DNA of 53,712 nucleotides from UQRS01 sp964481575 (lineage in GTDB: Bacteria; Bacillota; Clostridia; Oscillospirales; Acutalibacteraceae): contig CAYZTR010000013.1 in assembly GCA_964481575.1 (NCBI GenBank), positions 1 through 53,712 of the forward strand. The letters are read 5' to 3'. Of the stretch, positions 1 to 8,340 are shown piece by piece. Each line of letters starts with the position of its first letter. Within the stretch, counting starts at the first letter, position 1. The position numbers and the translations under genes were made by a program. Below the pieces are notes generated by a model that had not been told where the DNA came from, ran no database searches, and worked only from the letters and a program-made list of their open reading frames with translations.

Positions 1-238
1 GCAGCTTGGTGTTGGGCATGGCCTTCTTCAAAGTCCGCAGCCGCTCCCAGGGATCCTCATTGAGATAACGCATGCAAACGTCAAAGGTGGCGCCGCCCCA
101 GCATTCCAGGGACCAGTAGCCCATCTGATCCAGCAGCTCGCAGGCGGGAAGCATATCCTCCAGCTTCATACGGGTCGCAGCCTGGGACTGGTGGGCGTCA
201 CGGAGAATGGTATCGGTAATATACAGCTTGTTCGCCAT
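1..238 (-). CDS. oadA: Oxaloacetate decarboxylase / carboxyltransferase alpha subunit, N-terminal part (truncated by window edge)
   Basis: The 79 visible residues begin MANKLYITDTILRDAHQSQ and continue with a QMGYWSLECWGGATFD stretch, the TIM-barrel start of the carboxyltransferase family (oxaloacetate decarboxylase alpha, pyruvate carboxylase C-terminal part). TDTILRDAHQS carries the conserved metal-binding Asp. The subunit moves the carboxyl group from oxaloacetate to biotin in the cytoplasm. The ATG at 238 follows a GGAGGAGT site at 244-250. The gene is the last visible member of a minus-strand operon with OadG, a biotin carrier and OadB, which identifies it as the cytoplasmic catalytic subunit of a sodium-pumping decarboxylase. 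Whether the substrate is oxaloacetate or another acid cannot be told from this fragment. Confidence 0.9.
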   Translation of the reverse strand, partial: MANKLYITDTILRDAHQSQAATRMKLEDMLPACELLDQMGYWSLECWGGATFDVCMRYLNEDPWERLRTLKKAMPNTKL

Positions 239-302
239 AGTAACTCCTCCTAGTAATGGGATAACCGGGGAGGGAGCAACGCCCTCCCCGGGATGAAATC
301 AA

Positions 303-2027
303 TCAAGCGCCGAACAGCGCCAGCAGAGAACCGGCCGCAATGGCGGAACCGATCACACCGGCTACGTTGGGGCCCATGGCGTGCATGAGCAGGAAGTTGC
401 CGGGATCGGCCTTCTGGCCCTCCACCTGGGAAACCCGGGCGGCCATGGGCACAGCAGATACACCGGCGGAACCGATGAGGGGATTGATCTTCTTCTTCAA
501 GAACAGGTTCATGAACTTGGCAAGCAGCAGACCGCCGGCAGTACCGAAGGAGAAGGCCACCACACCCATGACCATGATCTTAATGGTATCCCAGGACAGG
601 AAGGTGTTGGCCGTTGCGGTGGCGCCCACCGAAATGCCCAGGAAGATGGTGACAATGTTCATCAGCTCGTTCTGCACCGTCTTGGACAGACGGTCTACTG
701 CGCCGCTGACCCGCATCAGGTTCCCCAGCATCAGGCAGCCTACCAGAGGCGCCGCCGAGGGTACCAGCAACGCCACGAAAATGGTGACCACAAAGGGGAA
801 GATGATCTGCTCGGTCTTGGAAACGGGACGCAGCGCGGTCATGCGGATCTGGCGCTCCTTCTTGGTGGTCAGCAGCTTCATAATGGGAGGCTGGATCACC
901 GGCACCAGAGCCATGTAAGAGTAGGCGGCCACGGCGATGGGCCCTAACAGGTGGGGCGCCAACCGGGCGGTAACAAAGATGGAGGTGGGGCCGTCGGCAC
1001 CGCCGATGATGCCGATGGAGGAGGCTTCCGCAGTGGAGAAGCCCAGGGCGCGGGCGCCCACAAAGGTCATGAAGATGCCCAGCTGGGCGGCAGCCCCCAA
1101 CAGCAGGCTCTTGGGGTTGGCAATCAGAGGGGCAAAGTCGGTCATGGAGCCAACGCCGATGAAGATCAGGCAGGGATAAATGCCCAACTTCACGCCCAGA
1201 TACAGGTAGTCAATCAGACCGGGGGTCAGAGCTTCCGAGGCGTTGAACAGGTTCCAGTGAACGTGGCCGTTGGCAAACAGCTCCTCATGGAACATTTCGG
1301 CGCCGGGCAGGTTGGTCAGCAGCATGCCGAAGGCGATGGGCAACAGCAACAGCGGCTCAAAGCCCTTGACAATGGCCAGATACATGAGCACCAGGGAAAT
1401 GACAATCATGATGACGCATTTCCAGTTGCCCTCCTGGGTGAACCGGGAGAAGCCGGACTGGTTCAGGAAGTTGGAGAGAATCTCCAGGAAACCGGGGGCC
1501 TCCTGATCGAAGACCAGGGCTTCCTCCCCGTTGGACGGGTATACCTGCAACATGGTCGAGGGATTCATTTCCACAACTTCGGTTCCCTCATAATAATATA
1601 CCATCCACTGGAGCAAAGGCGTTTCATCTGTGGTGGAAACGGCATAGGAAACATCTACCGCCCCGCCGGCCGGGATTTCTCCCAGATCCAGGGCCAGATC
1701 CGCCCCTTCAAAGCCGTAGGCGCTCAGCTGCATGGACAGGGTGGAGGTGCCTGCCTCCGGGAAGGTGATATCCGATCCCTCCGGCACAACCAGGGTCAGC
1801 AGTGCACTTGCAGTGTCATGCTGGCTGGAATTGGCCACGCTGAAGGTCAGGGTATCATACACATCGTCCCCGTTGGTATCGTTCAGGGCAATATTTTTCA
1901 GGGTAAAGGAGACCTGGCTGTCTCCGGTGTTATCTGCAGCGCCTGCCTGCATGGTAAACATGCTGAACAGCAGGGTGACGGCCAGCAACACCATAGCCAA
2001 GCTCCGAAAGGAAAACTTCTGTTTCAT
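303..2027 (-). CDS. oadB: Sodium-ion-translocating decarboxylase beta subunit (OadB) with an exported N-terminal domain
   Basis: This 574-residue protein combines a signal peptide (residues 1-30, ending QAGA), a soluble region of about 150 residues that looks beta-rich, and an OadB membrane core from about residue 190. The core shows the conserved GGADGPTS motif (Asp345, the family's sodium/proton-coupling Asp) and NLMRVSG near 436-442, with about ten hydrophobic segments. OadB couples decarboxylation of carboxybiotin to sodium export. OadB proteins are usually about 375-430 residues, so the N-terminal 190 residues are extra. The ATG at 2027 has AGGAG 8 bases upstream. The gene is 26 bp downstream of the biotin carrier. 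The role of the exported domain is unknown. Confidence 0.92.
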   Translation of the reverse strand: MKQKFSFRSLAMVLLAVTLLFSMFTMQAGAADNTGDSQVSFTLKNIALNDTNGDDVYDTLTFSVANSSQHDTASALLTLVVPEGSDITFPEAGTSTLSMQLSAYGFEGADLALDLGEIPAGGAVDVSYAVSTTDETPLLQWMVYYYEGTEVVEMNPSTMLQVYPSNGEEALVFDQEAPGFLEILSNFLNQSGFSRFTQEGNWKCVIMIVISLVLMYLAIVKGFEPLLLLPIAFGMLLTNLPGAEMFHEELFANGHVHWNLFNASEALTPGLIDYLYLGVKLGIYPCLIFIGVGSMTDFAPLIANPKSLLLGAAAQLGIFMTFVGARALGFSTAEASSIGIIGGADGPTSIFVTARLAPHLLGPIAVAAYSYMALVPVIQPPIMKLLTTKKERQIRMTALRPVSKTEQIIFPFVVTIFVALLVPSAAPLVGCLMLGNLMRVSGAVDRLSKTVQNELMNIVTIFLGISVGATATANTFLSWDTIKIMVMGVVAFSFGTAGGLLLAKFMNLFLKKKINPLIGSAGVSAVPMAARVSQVEGQKADPGNFLLMHAMGPNVAGVIGSAIAAGSLLALFGA

Positions 2028-2053
2028 GAGAATAACTCCTTTGGTTGGAATAC

Positions 2054-2419
2054 TTAAGCAATGGTGCAGAGGACAGCGCCGCTGTCTACAGACTGGCCCT
2101 TGGTCACGGCCACGGAAGCCACTGTGCCGTCGCTGTCGGCCATGATTTCGTTCTCCATCTTCATGGCTTCCAGCACCACCAGGACATCGCCCTTCTTCAC
2201 CTGCTGGCCGGCCGCAATGTTGACCGCCAGAATGGTCCCGGGCATGGGGCTGGTGACCGGCTTGCCGCCGGCAGGAGCGGCAGCGGGGGCTGCGGCGGGG
2301 GCGGGTGCAGCCGCAGGGGCGGCGGCAGGGGCGGGAGCGGCCTTCACAGCGGAAGCGTCGATCTCCTCAATGGTAATATCGTAATTGGTGCCGTTGACAT
2401 TGACTTGATAGCGTTTCAT
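2054..2419 (-). CDS. Biotin carboxyl carrier subunit of the decarboxylase
   Basis: This is a 121-residue protein with a short N-terminal beta region, a Pro/Ala-rich flexible linker (about 28-51) and a biotinyl domain ending ...LCTIA. The EAMKM motif places the biotinylated lysine at Lys87. The flexible arm swings carboxybiotin between OadA and OadB. An in-frame GTG at 2431 lies within the ribosome binding site; the AGGAAAGG at 2431-2438 is correctly spaced for ATG 2419, so I start there. The gene lies between oadG and oadB. The linker is encoded by a GC-rich repeat that could vary in length between strains. Confidence 0.93.
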   Translation of the reverse strand: MKRYQVNVNGTNYDITIEEIDASAVKAAPAPAAAPAAAPAPAAAPAAAPAGGKPVTSPMPGTILAVNIAAGQQVKKGDVLVVLEAMKMENEIMADSDGTVASVAVTKGQSVDSGAVLCTIA

Positions 2420-2466
2420 AAGTTCTTTCACCTTTCCTAATAAAGAATTTCAGAATTGCAGCTGTG

Positions 2467-2757
2467 TTACAGCTTTTTTACAGATGTGATACGGATGGCC
2501 GAAACATCGGTGCCCAATTCCTCCGCAATTGCGGCGGAGACGGCGGCAATAAATTCTTGCCGGTTGGCAATGGGCGCAACGGCGGCAGGAGCGGCAGCGG
2601 GTGCAGCTGCCGGAGCAGCAGCCTGCTTCTTTTCCCCGATACCCAGTCCGCCTACGACCAGGCCCATGAGCTTACAAAGCACAATCAGGCAAATTAATCC
2701 GAAGAAGACGATGCCGATGCCCATGCAAACCACCAGAACATTTGAGATACTTTCCAC
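2467..2757 (-). CDS. oadG: Sodium pump decarboxylase gamma subunit (OadG family)
   Basis: This small protein of about 96 residues has one N-terminal membrane helix (VLVVCMGIGIVFFGLICLIV), an Ala/Pro linker and a hydrophilic C-terminal part (EFIAAVSAAIAEELGTDVSAIRITSVKK). This is the OadG layout: it holds the alpha subunit on the membrane beta subunit. GGAGG at 2766-2770 overlaps an upstream GTG (2766) but is 8 bases from GTG 2757, so 2757 is the likelier start. It is the first gene of the operon. Confidence 0.85.
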   Translation of the reverse strand: MESISNVLVVCMGIGIVFFGLICLIVLCKLMGLVVGGLGIGEKKQAAAPAAAPAAAPAAVAPIANRQEFIAAVSAAIAEELGTDVSAIRITSVKKL

Positions 2758-2911
2758 TGATTTCACCTCCGAAGAAACATTGCAAAAGGGAGCCGGAAAT
2801 CCGGGCTTCCTTCAGAACAGAAATGACAATGAAAAATTCTGAATCAATAGGGGCTTTTACAAACAGAGTACCAAATGCCCCCATATTAAGAATTTCATCA
2901 TTTTTACCTGT

Positions 2912-2940
2912 ATTGTACACGATTCTGCCAAAGGTTGCAA
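2912..2940 (-). promoter_or_regulatory. Promoter of the oad operon
   Basis: TTGCAA (2935-2940) and TACAAT (2912-2917) on the minus strand are separated by exactly 17 bases. Transcription would start near 2905, about 150 bases before oadG. Confidence 0.7.
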
Positions 2941-2966
2941 GCCCTTTTTTGCAGTTTTTTCCGAAT

Positions 2967-2986
2967 CTTGATAAATATTTATCAAG
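2967..2986. promoter_or_regulatory. Perfect 20-bp palindrome, Rex-like operator upstream of the oad promoter
   Basis: CTTGATAAATATTTATCAAG is a perfect inverted repeat. Its inner 18 bases fit the published Rex consensus TTGTTAANNNNTTAACAA except for A in place of T at the fourth position of each half. It lies 26 bases upstream of the -35 box, centred near -71 on the inferred start. No rex gene is in the window, so the assignment rests on motif resemblance. Confidence 0.55.
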
Positions 2987-3640
2987 CAGGGTGACATTCC
3001 CCTTTCCTTCTGTGAATTCCGACTGTCCGGGGGCCTCCACAGAATGATTGGGCAGAATGGTTGGGCGCTATGATGAGGGACAGGGGCGGCAAAGCCGGGG
3101 GGAGGAATGGGGGCAAGGTGGTTGGGGGAGAGGGGTCGGAGCGGGCTTCGGGGGAGCTTTTGGAANNNNNNNNNNGGGGGGGGGGGGGGGGGGTGGGGGG
3201 GGGGGGGGGCGGGGGGGGGGGGGGGGGGGCGGGGGGGGGGGGGGGGGGGGAGCTTTTGGAAAGGGGGGAAAACGGAGTGGGAAGACGCGGTGAGGAGACG
3301 GGATGGGAAGGCAAGGAGGAAGATAAGGGGGGAGGCAAAGCGGCAGGGAAATGCGTTTGTAAGGCGGCAGATGCAGTCGGTTGGCAGTGGAGGAGGAATC
3401 GCCGCAAGCTGACAATTCTACGGTAGGGAAAGTCCTGGCTCGTCCAGGCCACCCCATCAACGTTCCGGAGGCGGCGCCGTTTTTTGCTGCTTCTTTTGTT
3501 GCTTCTTTCTGGCTGCTTTTTTGGCGACTTCTTATGGACAGGCAGTGGCCGCAGGGAACCACTGTGGAAAAACAGGGTGGGTATCCCGGTGTTCTTGTCA
3601 TTTATTCCTCAAATTTATCCTCTATCTTCTGGTTTTTTTG
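2987..3640. other. Non-coding G-rich spacer between the oad operon and the rhamnosidase gene
   Basis: This stretch is strongly purine/G-biased on the plus strand (about 3060-3370) and contains a scaffold gap and a poly-G run. Open frames here are low-complexity Gly/Pro translations without ribosome binding sites or domain similarity. I see no gene. Confidence 0.7.
3150..3261. other. Scaffold gap (10 N at 3166-3175) plus poly-G tract: probable assembly artefact
   Basis: A 16-base sequence (five G then AGCTTTTGGAA) occurs just before the Ns (3150-3165) and again just after a 75-base near-pure G run (3246-3261). The simplest reading is that two contigs overlap here but were joined with an artificial gap, and that the G run is a read artefact. 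Confidence 0.8.
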
Positions 3641-3669
3641 TTGACATGGTGGAACCAGTCGGATATAAT
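3641..3669 (+). promoter_or_regulatory. Promoter of the first GH78 gene
   Basis: TTGACA (3641-3646), 17-base spacer, TATAAT (3664-3669): a perfect consensus promoter. The leader to the ATG at 3759 is about 83 bases and contains a TAAAACG core at 3702-3708, shared with the second GH78 leader. Confidence 0.85.
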
Positions 3670-3758
3670 AATCAAAAAGCGGGAGAGGTTTTCTTAAATT
3701 TTAAAACGATTCAATGCAAATATCCAAGATAGCCGCTACATCCCGGGGAGGTAGTATT

Positions 3759-6700
3759 ATGAAACGAACCTTTGGAAAGATTTTATCCGCCATGTTGGGT
3801 GTTGCGCTGCTGTTCCAGACAGCAGGGGCCGGCAGCTTGCCGGTCTGGGCTGCTGCGCCTTTTTCTATCACCGGTCTGCAGGTGGAACAGCTGGAAAATC
3901 CCCTGGGCATTGACCAGGTACAGCCGCGGTTCAGCTGGAAAATGGAATCGGATCAGCGCGGCATCCGGCAGGCCTATTACCAGGTGCGTGTCAGCACAGA
4001 CCCGCAGCAGCTGGTTAGCGGCCGGCGGCTGGTTTGGAATTCGGAAAAAACAGCAGCTTCCCAAAGTGTAGATATTCTGTATGACGGTGTGGCGTTGGAA
4101 TCGGCCACCCGATATTATTGGAATGTTACCGTATGGGATGAAAACGGAACGGCCGTCACCTCCGAAACCGCCTGGTTTGAAACCGGGCTGCTGTCTGACA
4201 GCGACTGGGCGGCCCAATGGATTCAGCTGGACACAGAAGCCCTGGAGGCCGCCGGCCCCCACCCAACCAGCTATACCATTGATTTAGACCTGCAAATTCT
4301 CCAAGACAACATCGGCATTGTTTTTGCCGCCAAGGATACCTCCGATTTCCTCATGTGGCAGCTGAACACCCACCAGCACGGCTCCCTGTACCTGCGTCCC
4401 CATATCTGGACGGCGGGGGTGGGCTCCTGCATCGGAGAAGTGGAGATTCCCACCGGGGTGGTACCGCAAAGCCAATACAATGCCCCCCATCACCTGACCA
4501 TTGCTGTTTCCGGCAGCACGATTGTAACCTCCCTGGATGGGATCCAGGTGGATTCCCGCACCTCCGACCGCGCTGCCTACGGCCGCATCGGCTTCCGGAT
4601 GTATCAGGGGGATCCGGATCAGGAACAGGGCGCTGTGGACAATGTTGTGGTGAAAGACGGCAGCGGCCAGGTTCTTTTCTCAGAGGATTTTACGGATGCT
4701 TCCAATCCTAATTTTTCCGTGGGTCAAGTGGAAAACGGTTGGCTGCGGATTCAGAACTGTCTTGGGCTACAGCGCACGGAAAACGATGCTGCCCCCCTGT
4801 ACCGCAAGAACTTTTCCGTTTCCGGGGAGGTCACCGCTGCCCGGCTGTATGCTACTGCTCTGGGGCTGTATCAGGCCCGGATTAACGGCCAGACAGTGGG
4901 AGAGGATCTGTTTCCCCCCGGATGGACTGCCTACGAAAAGGCGCAGCAGCGCAATTATCTGATGTATCAGACCTATGACGTCACCGATCTGCTCCAAAGC
5001 GGCGACAACTGCATCGGGTTCATCACCGGTCACGGCTGGTATTCCGGCAAGCTGTTCTGGTCCGGGCCGGATAATTTCGGCACCGGTTCCAAGCTGCTGG
5101 CCCAGCTGGTGATCACCTATGCCGACGGCAGCACCGAAACGGTGGGTACCGACGGCAGCTGGCACATTTCCGCCAACGGCCCCATTTTGTCTGACGATTT
5201 CCAGGACGGGGAAACCTATGACGCCAACCGGGAAAAAGCCGGGTGGTCTACCGCGTCCTACAGGGAGGATAGCAGCTGGGGCGCACCCAAAATCACAAGC
5301 TACGATGGGGAACTGGAAGCTATGGTAGGCCCCACGGTACGGGAAATTCAGGAATTCACCCCCCTATCTGTTACCCAGGTGAACCCCGGCGTCTGGATTG
5401 TCAACCTGGGGCAGAATATTGCCGGTTACGCCCGGATCTCCATGACCCAGCCTGCCGGCACCAAAATCCGCCTGCGGTTTGGGGAAATGCTGAACCAGGA
5501 CGGCACCCTGTACACCGAGAATCTGCGCTCGGCCAAGGCCACGGATTACTATACCTTCCGGGGAGAGGCTGACGGCGAAACCTGGCAACCCATCTTCACC
5601 TTCCATGGCTTCCAGTACGTGGAGGTGACCGGGCTGCAAGGGGAGCTGACCGCCGATATGATTACCGGCATTGCCGTTTCCTCCCTGCAGGAAACCACCG
5701 GCAGCTATGAAACCTCCAACGAAAAGGTGAACCAGCTGTTCTCCAACATTGTCTGGGGCCAGCGGGACAACTACATCAGTGTTCCCACCGACTGTCCCCA
5801 GCGGGACGAGCGGTTGGGCTATACCGGAGACGGGCAGGTGTTCATCCGTACCGGCTCCATGCTCCACGACGTTTGCAGCTTTGCCCGGAAATTCATGGAA
5901 GACATTCTGGCCAATCAGCGCAGTGACGGCAGCGTGGCAGACTGGAACCCGGATTATATCACCCCTGGGGACGGGTACTCCGGTACTTACGGCAATTCCG
6001 GCTGGGGGGACGCCATTTGCATCATTCCCTGGACGGTGTACACCGCCTACGGTGATACTGAGATTCTGGAAATGAGCTATGAGGGCATGAAAAAATGGTT
6101 GGCCTACTACCAGAATCAGGACAGCGACCGGGACTGCATTGTATCGGTGGGTTGGTATGGCGATTGGCTCAACACCGAAAACACCGAAATGCGGGTTCTT
6201 TCCACCGGGTTTTGGGCTTATGACTGTTTGCTGACCTCCAAGATCGCAGCTGTTCTGGGGTACACCCAGGACGCTGCAGCCTATTACCAAAAATATCAGG
6301 ATATTTCCGCCGCCTTTGTCCGGCAGTTTGTCGGGGCAGACGGTACGGTGGATAACGGCAGCCAGACCAGCCAGCTGGTAGCTCTGAAATTCCAGCTGGT
6401 GGAGGATGCTGCCCTGGCGCAAAAGGTGGCGGATAAGCTGGTGGAAAACATCGTGGCGCGCGATTATCACCTGTCTACCGGCTTCCTGGGGGTTGCGTAC
6501 CTTTGCCCCATGCTCAGCCAGTACGGCTACAGCCACGTGGCCTACAAGCTGCTGCTGCAGGAGACCTACCCCTCCTGGCTGTACAGCGTCAACGCCGGTG
6601 CCACCACCATTTGGGAACGGTGGAATTCCTACAATTCCGAAACCCAACAGTTCGGCGATGTTTCCATGAACTCCTTTAACCACTACTCCCTGGGGAGTAT

Positions 6701-8171
6701 CGGCGAGTGGATGTTTGCTTACAGCGGCGGCATACAATATGACGAAACGGCCCCCGGCTATCAGCATTTTGTCATTGCACCGGAACCGGGCAGCGGTCTG
6801 GATTATGTGAACTGCACCTTTGATTCGGTATACGGTACCATAGTGTCTAACTGGAGCTATGTGGACGCCACCACCCTGCAGATGGAGGTTACTGTACCGG
6901 CCAACACCACTGCCACCGTTTCTGTGCCTACGGTGGATGCGGACAGTGTTACCGAGTCCGGCCAGCGCGCCGGCGCGGCAGAGGGCGTTACCTTTATCGC
7001 ATACGACAACGGCCGGGCAATCTATGAGGTAGGCGCCGGCGTCTATCTGTTCCAATCTACTGTGGAGCAGCGGCAGGTGCTGGTGTCCATCGCCGATGGA
7101 AGCAGTCTGGGCAGCAAAGTCACCTGGAACGGGGTAACCTATGGGCTGCCGGTGAATCTGACTGTGCCTGTGGGCACGGAAATGACCCTGACTGCCGCGC
7201 CGCTGAACGAAATGAACGGTCGGTTCCTTTCCTTCGCAGGGGATGTGGCTGCCTATGAGCCTACTGTCACCTTCACAGCGGACGGCTGCAAAAACATCCT
7301 GGTGAATACCGTGGCGCAGGACAACGCCATGGAAAACCTGGCGCTGGGCGGCGCAGTGACCGCCTCCTCCAGCTATACCACCGGGGACGGCACCTGGCTG
7401 GACAGCAATCTCACCGACGGTATCTGCACCGGCGCCGGGGGATATACCTCCGATGCCTTTGGCGGCGCCGACCTGGGGAACCATCCGGTTACCCTGACGG
7501 TGGATCTGGGCGCTGCCAAAACCTTTGACGCCATCACCCTGTATCCCCGGCGTGTTACCCTGACGGCCGGCACTATGTCTGCCAGTTTTCCGGCGGATTT
7601 TACCCTGGCCATCAGTCAAAACGGCACCGACTGGCAAACCGTTTCGGCACAAACGGAGCAGACCGCCCTGCCGGGGGAAGCCCGCACCTATGGGATAGAG
7701 ACCGTCACGGCCCGGTATGTGCGGCTGTCGGTTACCGTTCTGGGAGAACGGCCCATGGACGACGGCAGCTACCGGCTGCAGCTGGCGGAATTGGCGGTGT
7801 ATCACCGGGCTGCGGCGGTGCAGGTTTTGGCAGACGCCATCGGAACGGCCCATCTGACCAGGGACAATGCCGCAGATCTGCTGTCCCAGGCCAGCTATAC
7901 CCAGGCCCTGTATGCCGGCCTCAGCAAGGAGAGCCAGGCCGCCGTCACCGGCATGGATGCGGTGGCCCGACAGGCAGAAGAAGCCCGGGCGCTGCTGGCC
8001 GCGGCGCTTCCGGGCGACATGAACGGGGACGGCAATCTGTCAGTTACCGATGTGGTGCTGCTGCGGAAGGCCATCCTGGGGGGCAGCTATGACCCGGTGG
8101 GGGATCTGAACGGAGACGGCGCTCTGTCGGTTACCGATGTGGTGCTGTTACGGAAAGAAATCTTGAAATGA
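3759..8171 (+). CDS. Secreted alpha-L-rhamnosidase (GH78) with F5/8-type-C domain and C-terminal dockerin
   Basis: This 1470-residue enzyme would remove terminal alpha-L-rhamnose from plant or microbial glycans outside the cell. Order: signal peptide (1 to about 32), fibronectin-like N-domain (35-140), a concanavalin-like insert (about 150-325), the rhamnosidase N-domain (345-440), a beta-domain (535-640) and the (alpha/alpha)6 catalytic barrel. The family motif DCPQRDERLG lies at 678-687 and TTIWERW at 949-955; from knowledge of GH78, Glu684 and Glu953 are the likely acid and base. After a further beta region comes a discoidin-like domain (about 1192-1350) and two dockerin repeats (1418-1470). 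The ATG at 3759 follows GGGGAGG with 7-8 base spacing; an in-frame upstream ATG at 3714 has none. The dockerin implies attachment to a cohesin scaffold, which is not in the window. Confidence 0.95.
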   Translation: MKRTFGKILSAMLGVALLFQTAGAGSLPVWAAAPFSITGLQVEQLENPLGIDQVQPRFSWKMESDQRGIRQAYYQVRVSTDPQQLVSGRRLVWNSEKTAASQSVDILYDGVALESATRYYWNVTVWDENGTAVTSETAWFETGLLSDSDWAAQWIQLDTEALEAAGPHPTSYTIDLDLQILQDNIGIVFAAKDTSDFLMWQLNTHQHGSLYLRPHIWTAGVGSCIGEVEIPTGVVPQSQYNAPHHLTIAVSGSTIVTSLDGIQVDSRTSDRAAYGRIGFRMYQGDPDQEQGAVDNVVVKDGSGQVLFSEDFTDASNPNFSVGQVENGWLRIQNCLGLQRTENDAAPLYRKNFSVSGEVTAARLYATALGLYQARINGQTVGEDLFPPGWTAYEKAQQRNYLMYQTYDVTDLLQSGDNCIGFITGHGWYSGKLFWSGPDNFGTGSKLLAQLVITYADGSTETVGTDGSWHISANGPILSDDFQDGETYDANREKAGWSTASYREDSSWGAPKITSYDGELEAMVGPTVREIQEFTPLSVTQVNPGVWIVNLGQNIAGYARISMTQPAGTKIRLRFGEMLNQDGTLYTENLRSAKATDYYTFRGEADGETWQPIFTFHGFQYVEVTGLQGELTADMITGIAVSSLQETTGSYETSNEKVNQLFSNIVWGQRDNYISVPTDCPQRDERLGYTGDGQVFIRTGSMLHDVCSFARKFMEDILANQRSDGSVADWNPDYITPGDGYSGTYGNSGWGDAICIIPWTVYTAYGDTEILEMSYEGMKKWLAYYQNQDSDRDCIVSVGWYGDWLNTENTEMRVLSTGFWAYDCLLTSKIAAVLGYTQDAAAYYQKYQDISAAFVRQFVGADGTVDNGSQTSQLVALKFQLVEDAALAQKVADKLVENIVARDYHLSTGFLGVAYLCPMLSQYGYSHVAYKLLLQETYPSWLYSVNAGATTIWERWNSYNSETQQFGDVSMNSFNHYSLGSIGEWMFAYSGGIQYDETAPGYQHFVIAPEPGSGLDYVNCTFDSVYGTIVSNWSYVDATTLQMEVTVPANTTATVSVPTVDADSVTESGQRAGAAEGVTFIAYDNGRAIYEVGAGVYLFQSTVEQRQVLVSIADGSSLGSKVTWNGVTYGLPVNLTVPVGTEMTLTAAPLNEMNGRFLSFAGDVAAYEPTVTFTADGCKNILVNTVAQDNAMENLALGGAVTASSSYTTGDGTWLDSNLTDGICTGAGGYTSDAFGGADLGNHPVTLTVDLGAAKTFDAITLYPRRVTLTAGTMSASFPADFTLAISQNGTDWQTVSAQTEQTALPGEARTYGIETVTARYVRLSVTVLGERPMDDGSYRLQLAELAVYHRAAAVQVLADAIGTAHLTRDNAADLLSQASYTQALYAGLSKESQAAVTGMDAVARQAEEARALLAAALPGDMNGDGNLSVTDVVLLRKAILGGSYDPVGDLNGDGALSVTDVVLLRKEILK

Positions 8172-8266
8172 TGCGGCGGGGAAGGCGTTTGTTGCTGTGG
8201 AGGCATTGCCACAGGACAGGTTGCTTTGCCCCACCGGTTACAGCATAAAATTCCATCCAAACTGCC

Positions 8267-8302
8267 AACAGGGCCGCCCGGGAATTGGGGCGGCCCTGTT
8301 TT
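8267..8302 (+). terminator. Intrinsic terminator after the first GH78 gene
   Basis: A 12-bp perfect stem (8267-8278 with 8289-8300), 10-base loop and a TTTT tract at 8299-8302 lie about 95 bases after the stop codon, between two convergent genes. Confidence 0.75.
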
Positions 8303-8340
8303 GCTGTTAAACTGTTTGACGGTGATCCAATATTGCCGAG

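Noticed and set aside
3048..3601. Long open frames of Gly-rich (plus) or Pro-rich (minus) protein across the poly-G region
   Set aside because: They translate a low-complexity tract that contains an N gap, have no ribosome binding site, and the tract is probably an artefact.
5364..7853. 829-codon open frame on the minus strand
   Set aside because: It lies fully antisense to the GH78 gene, whose domains and motifs are unmistakable. High GC produces long antisense frames.
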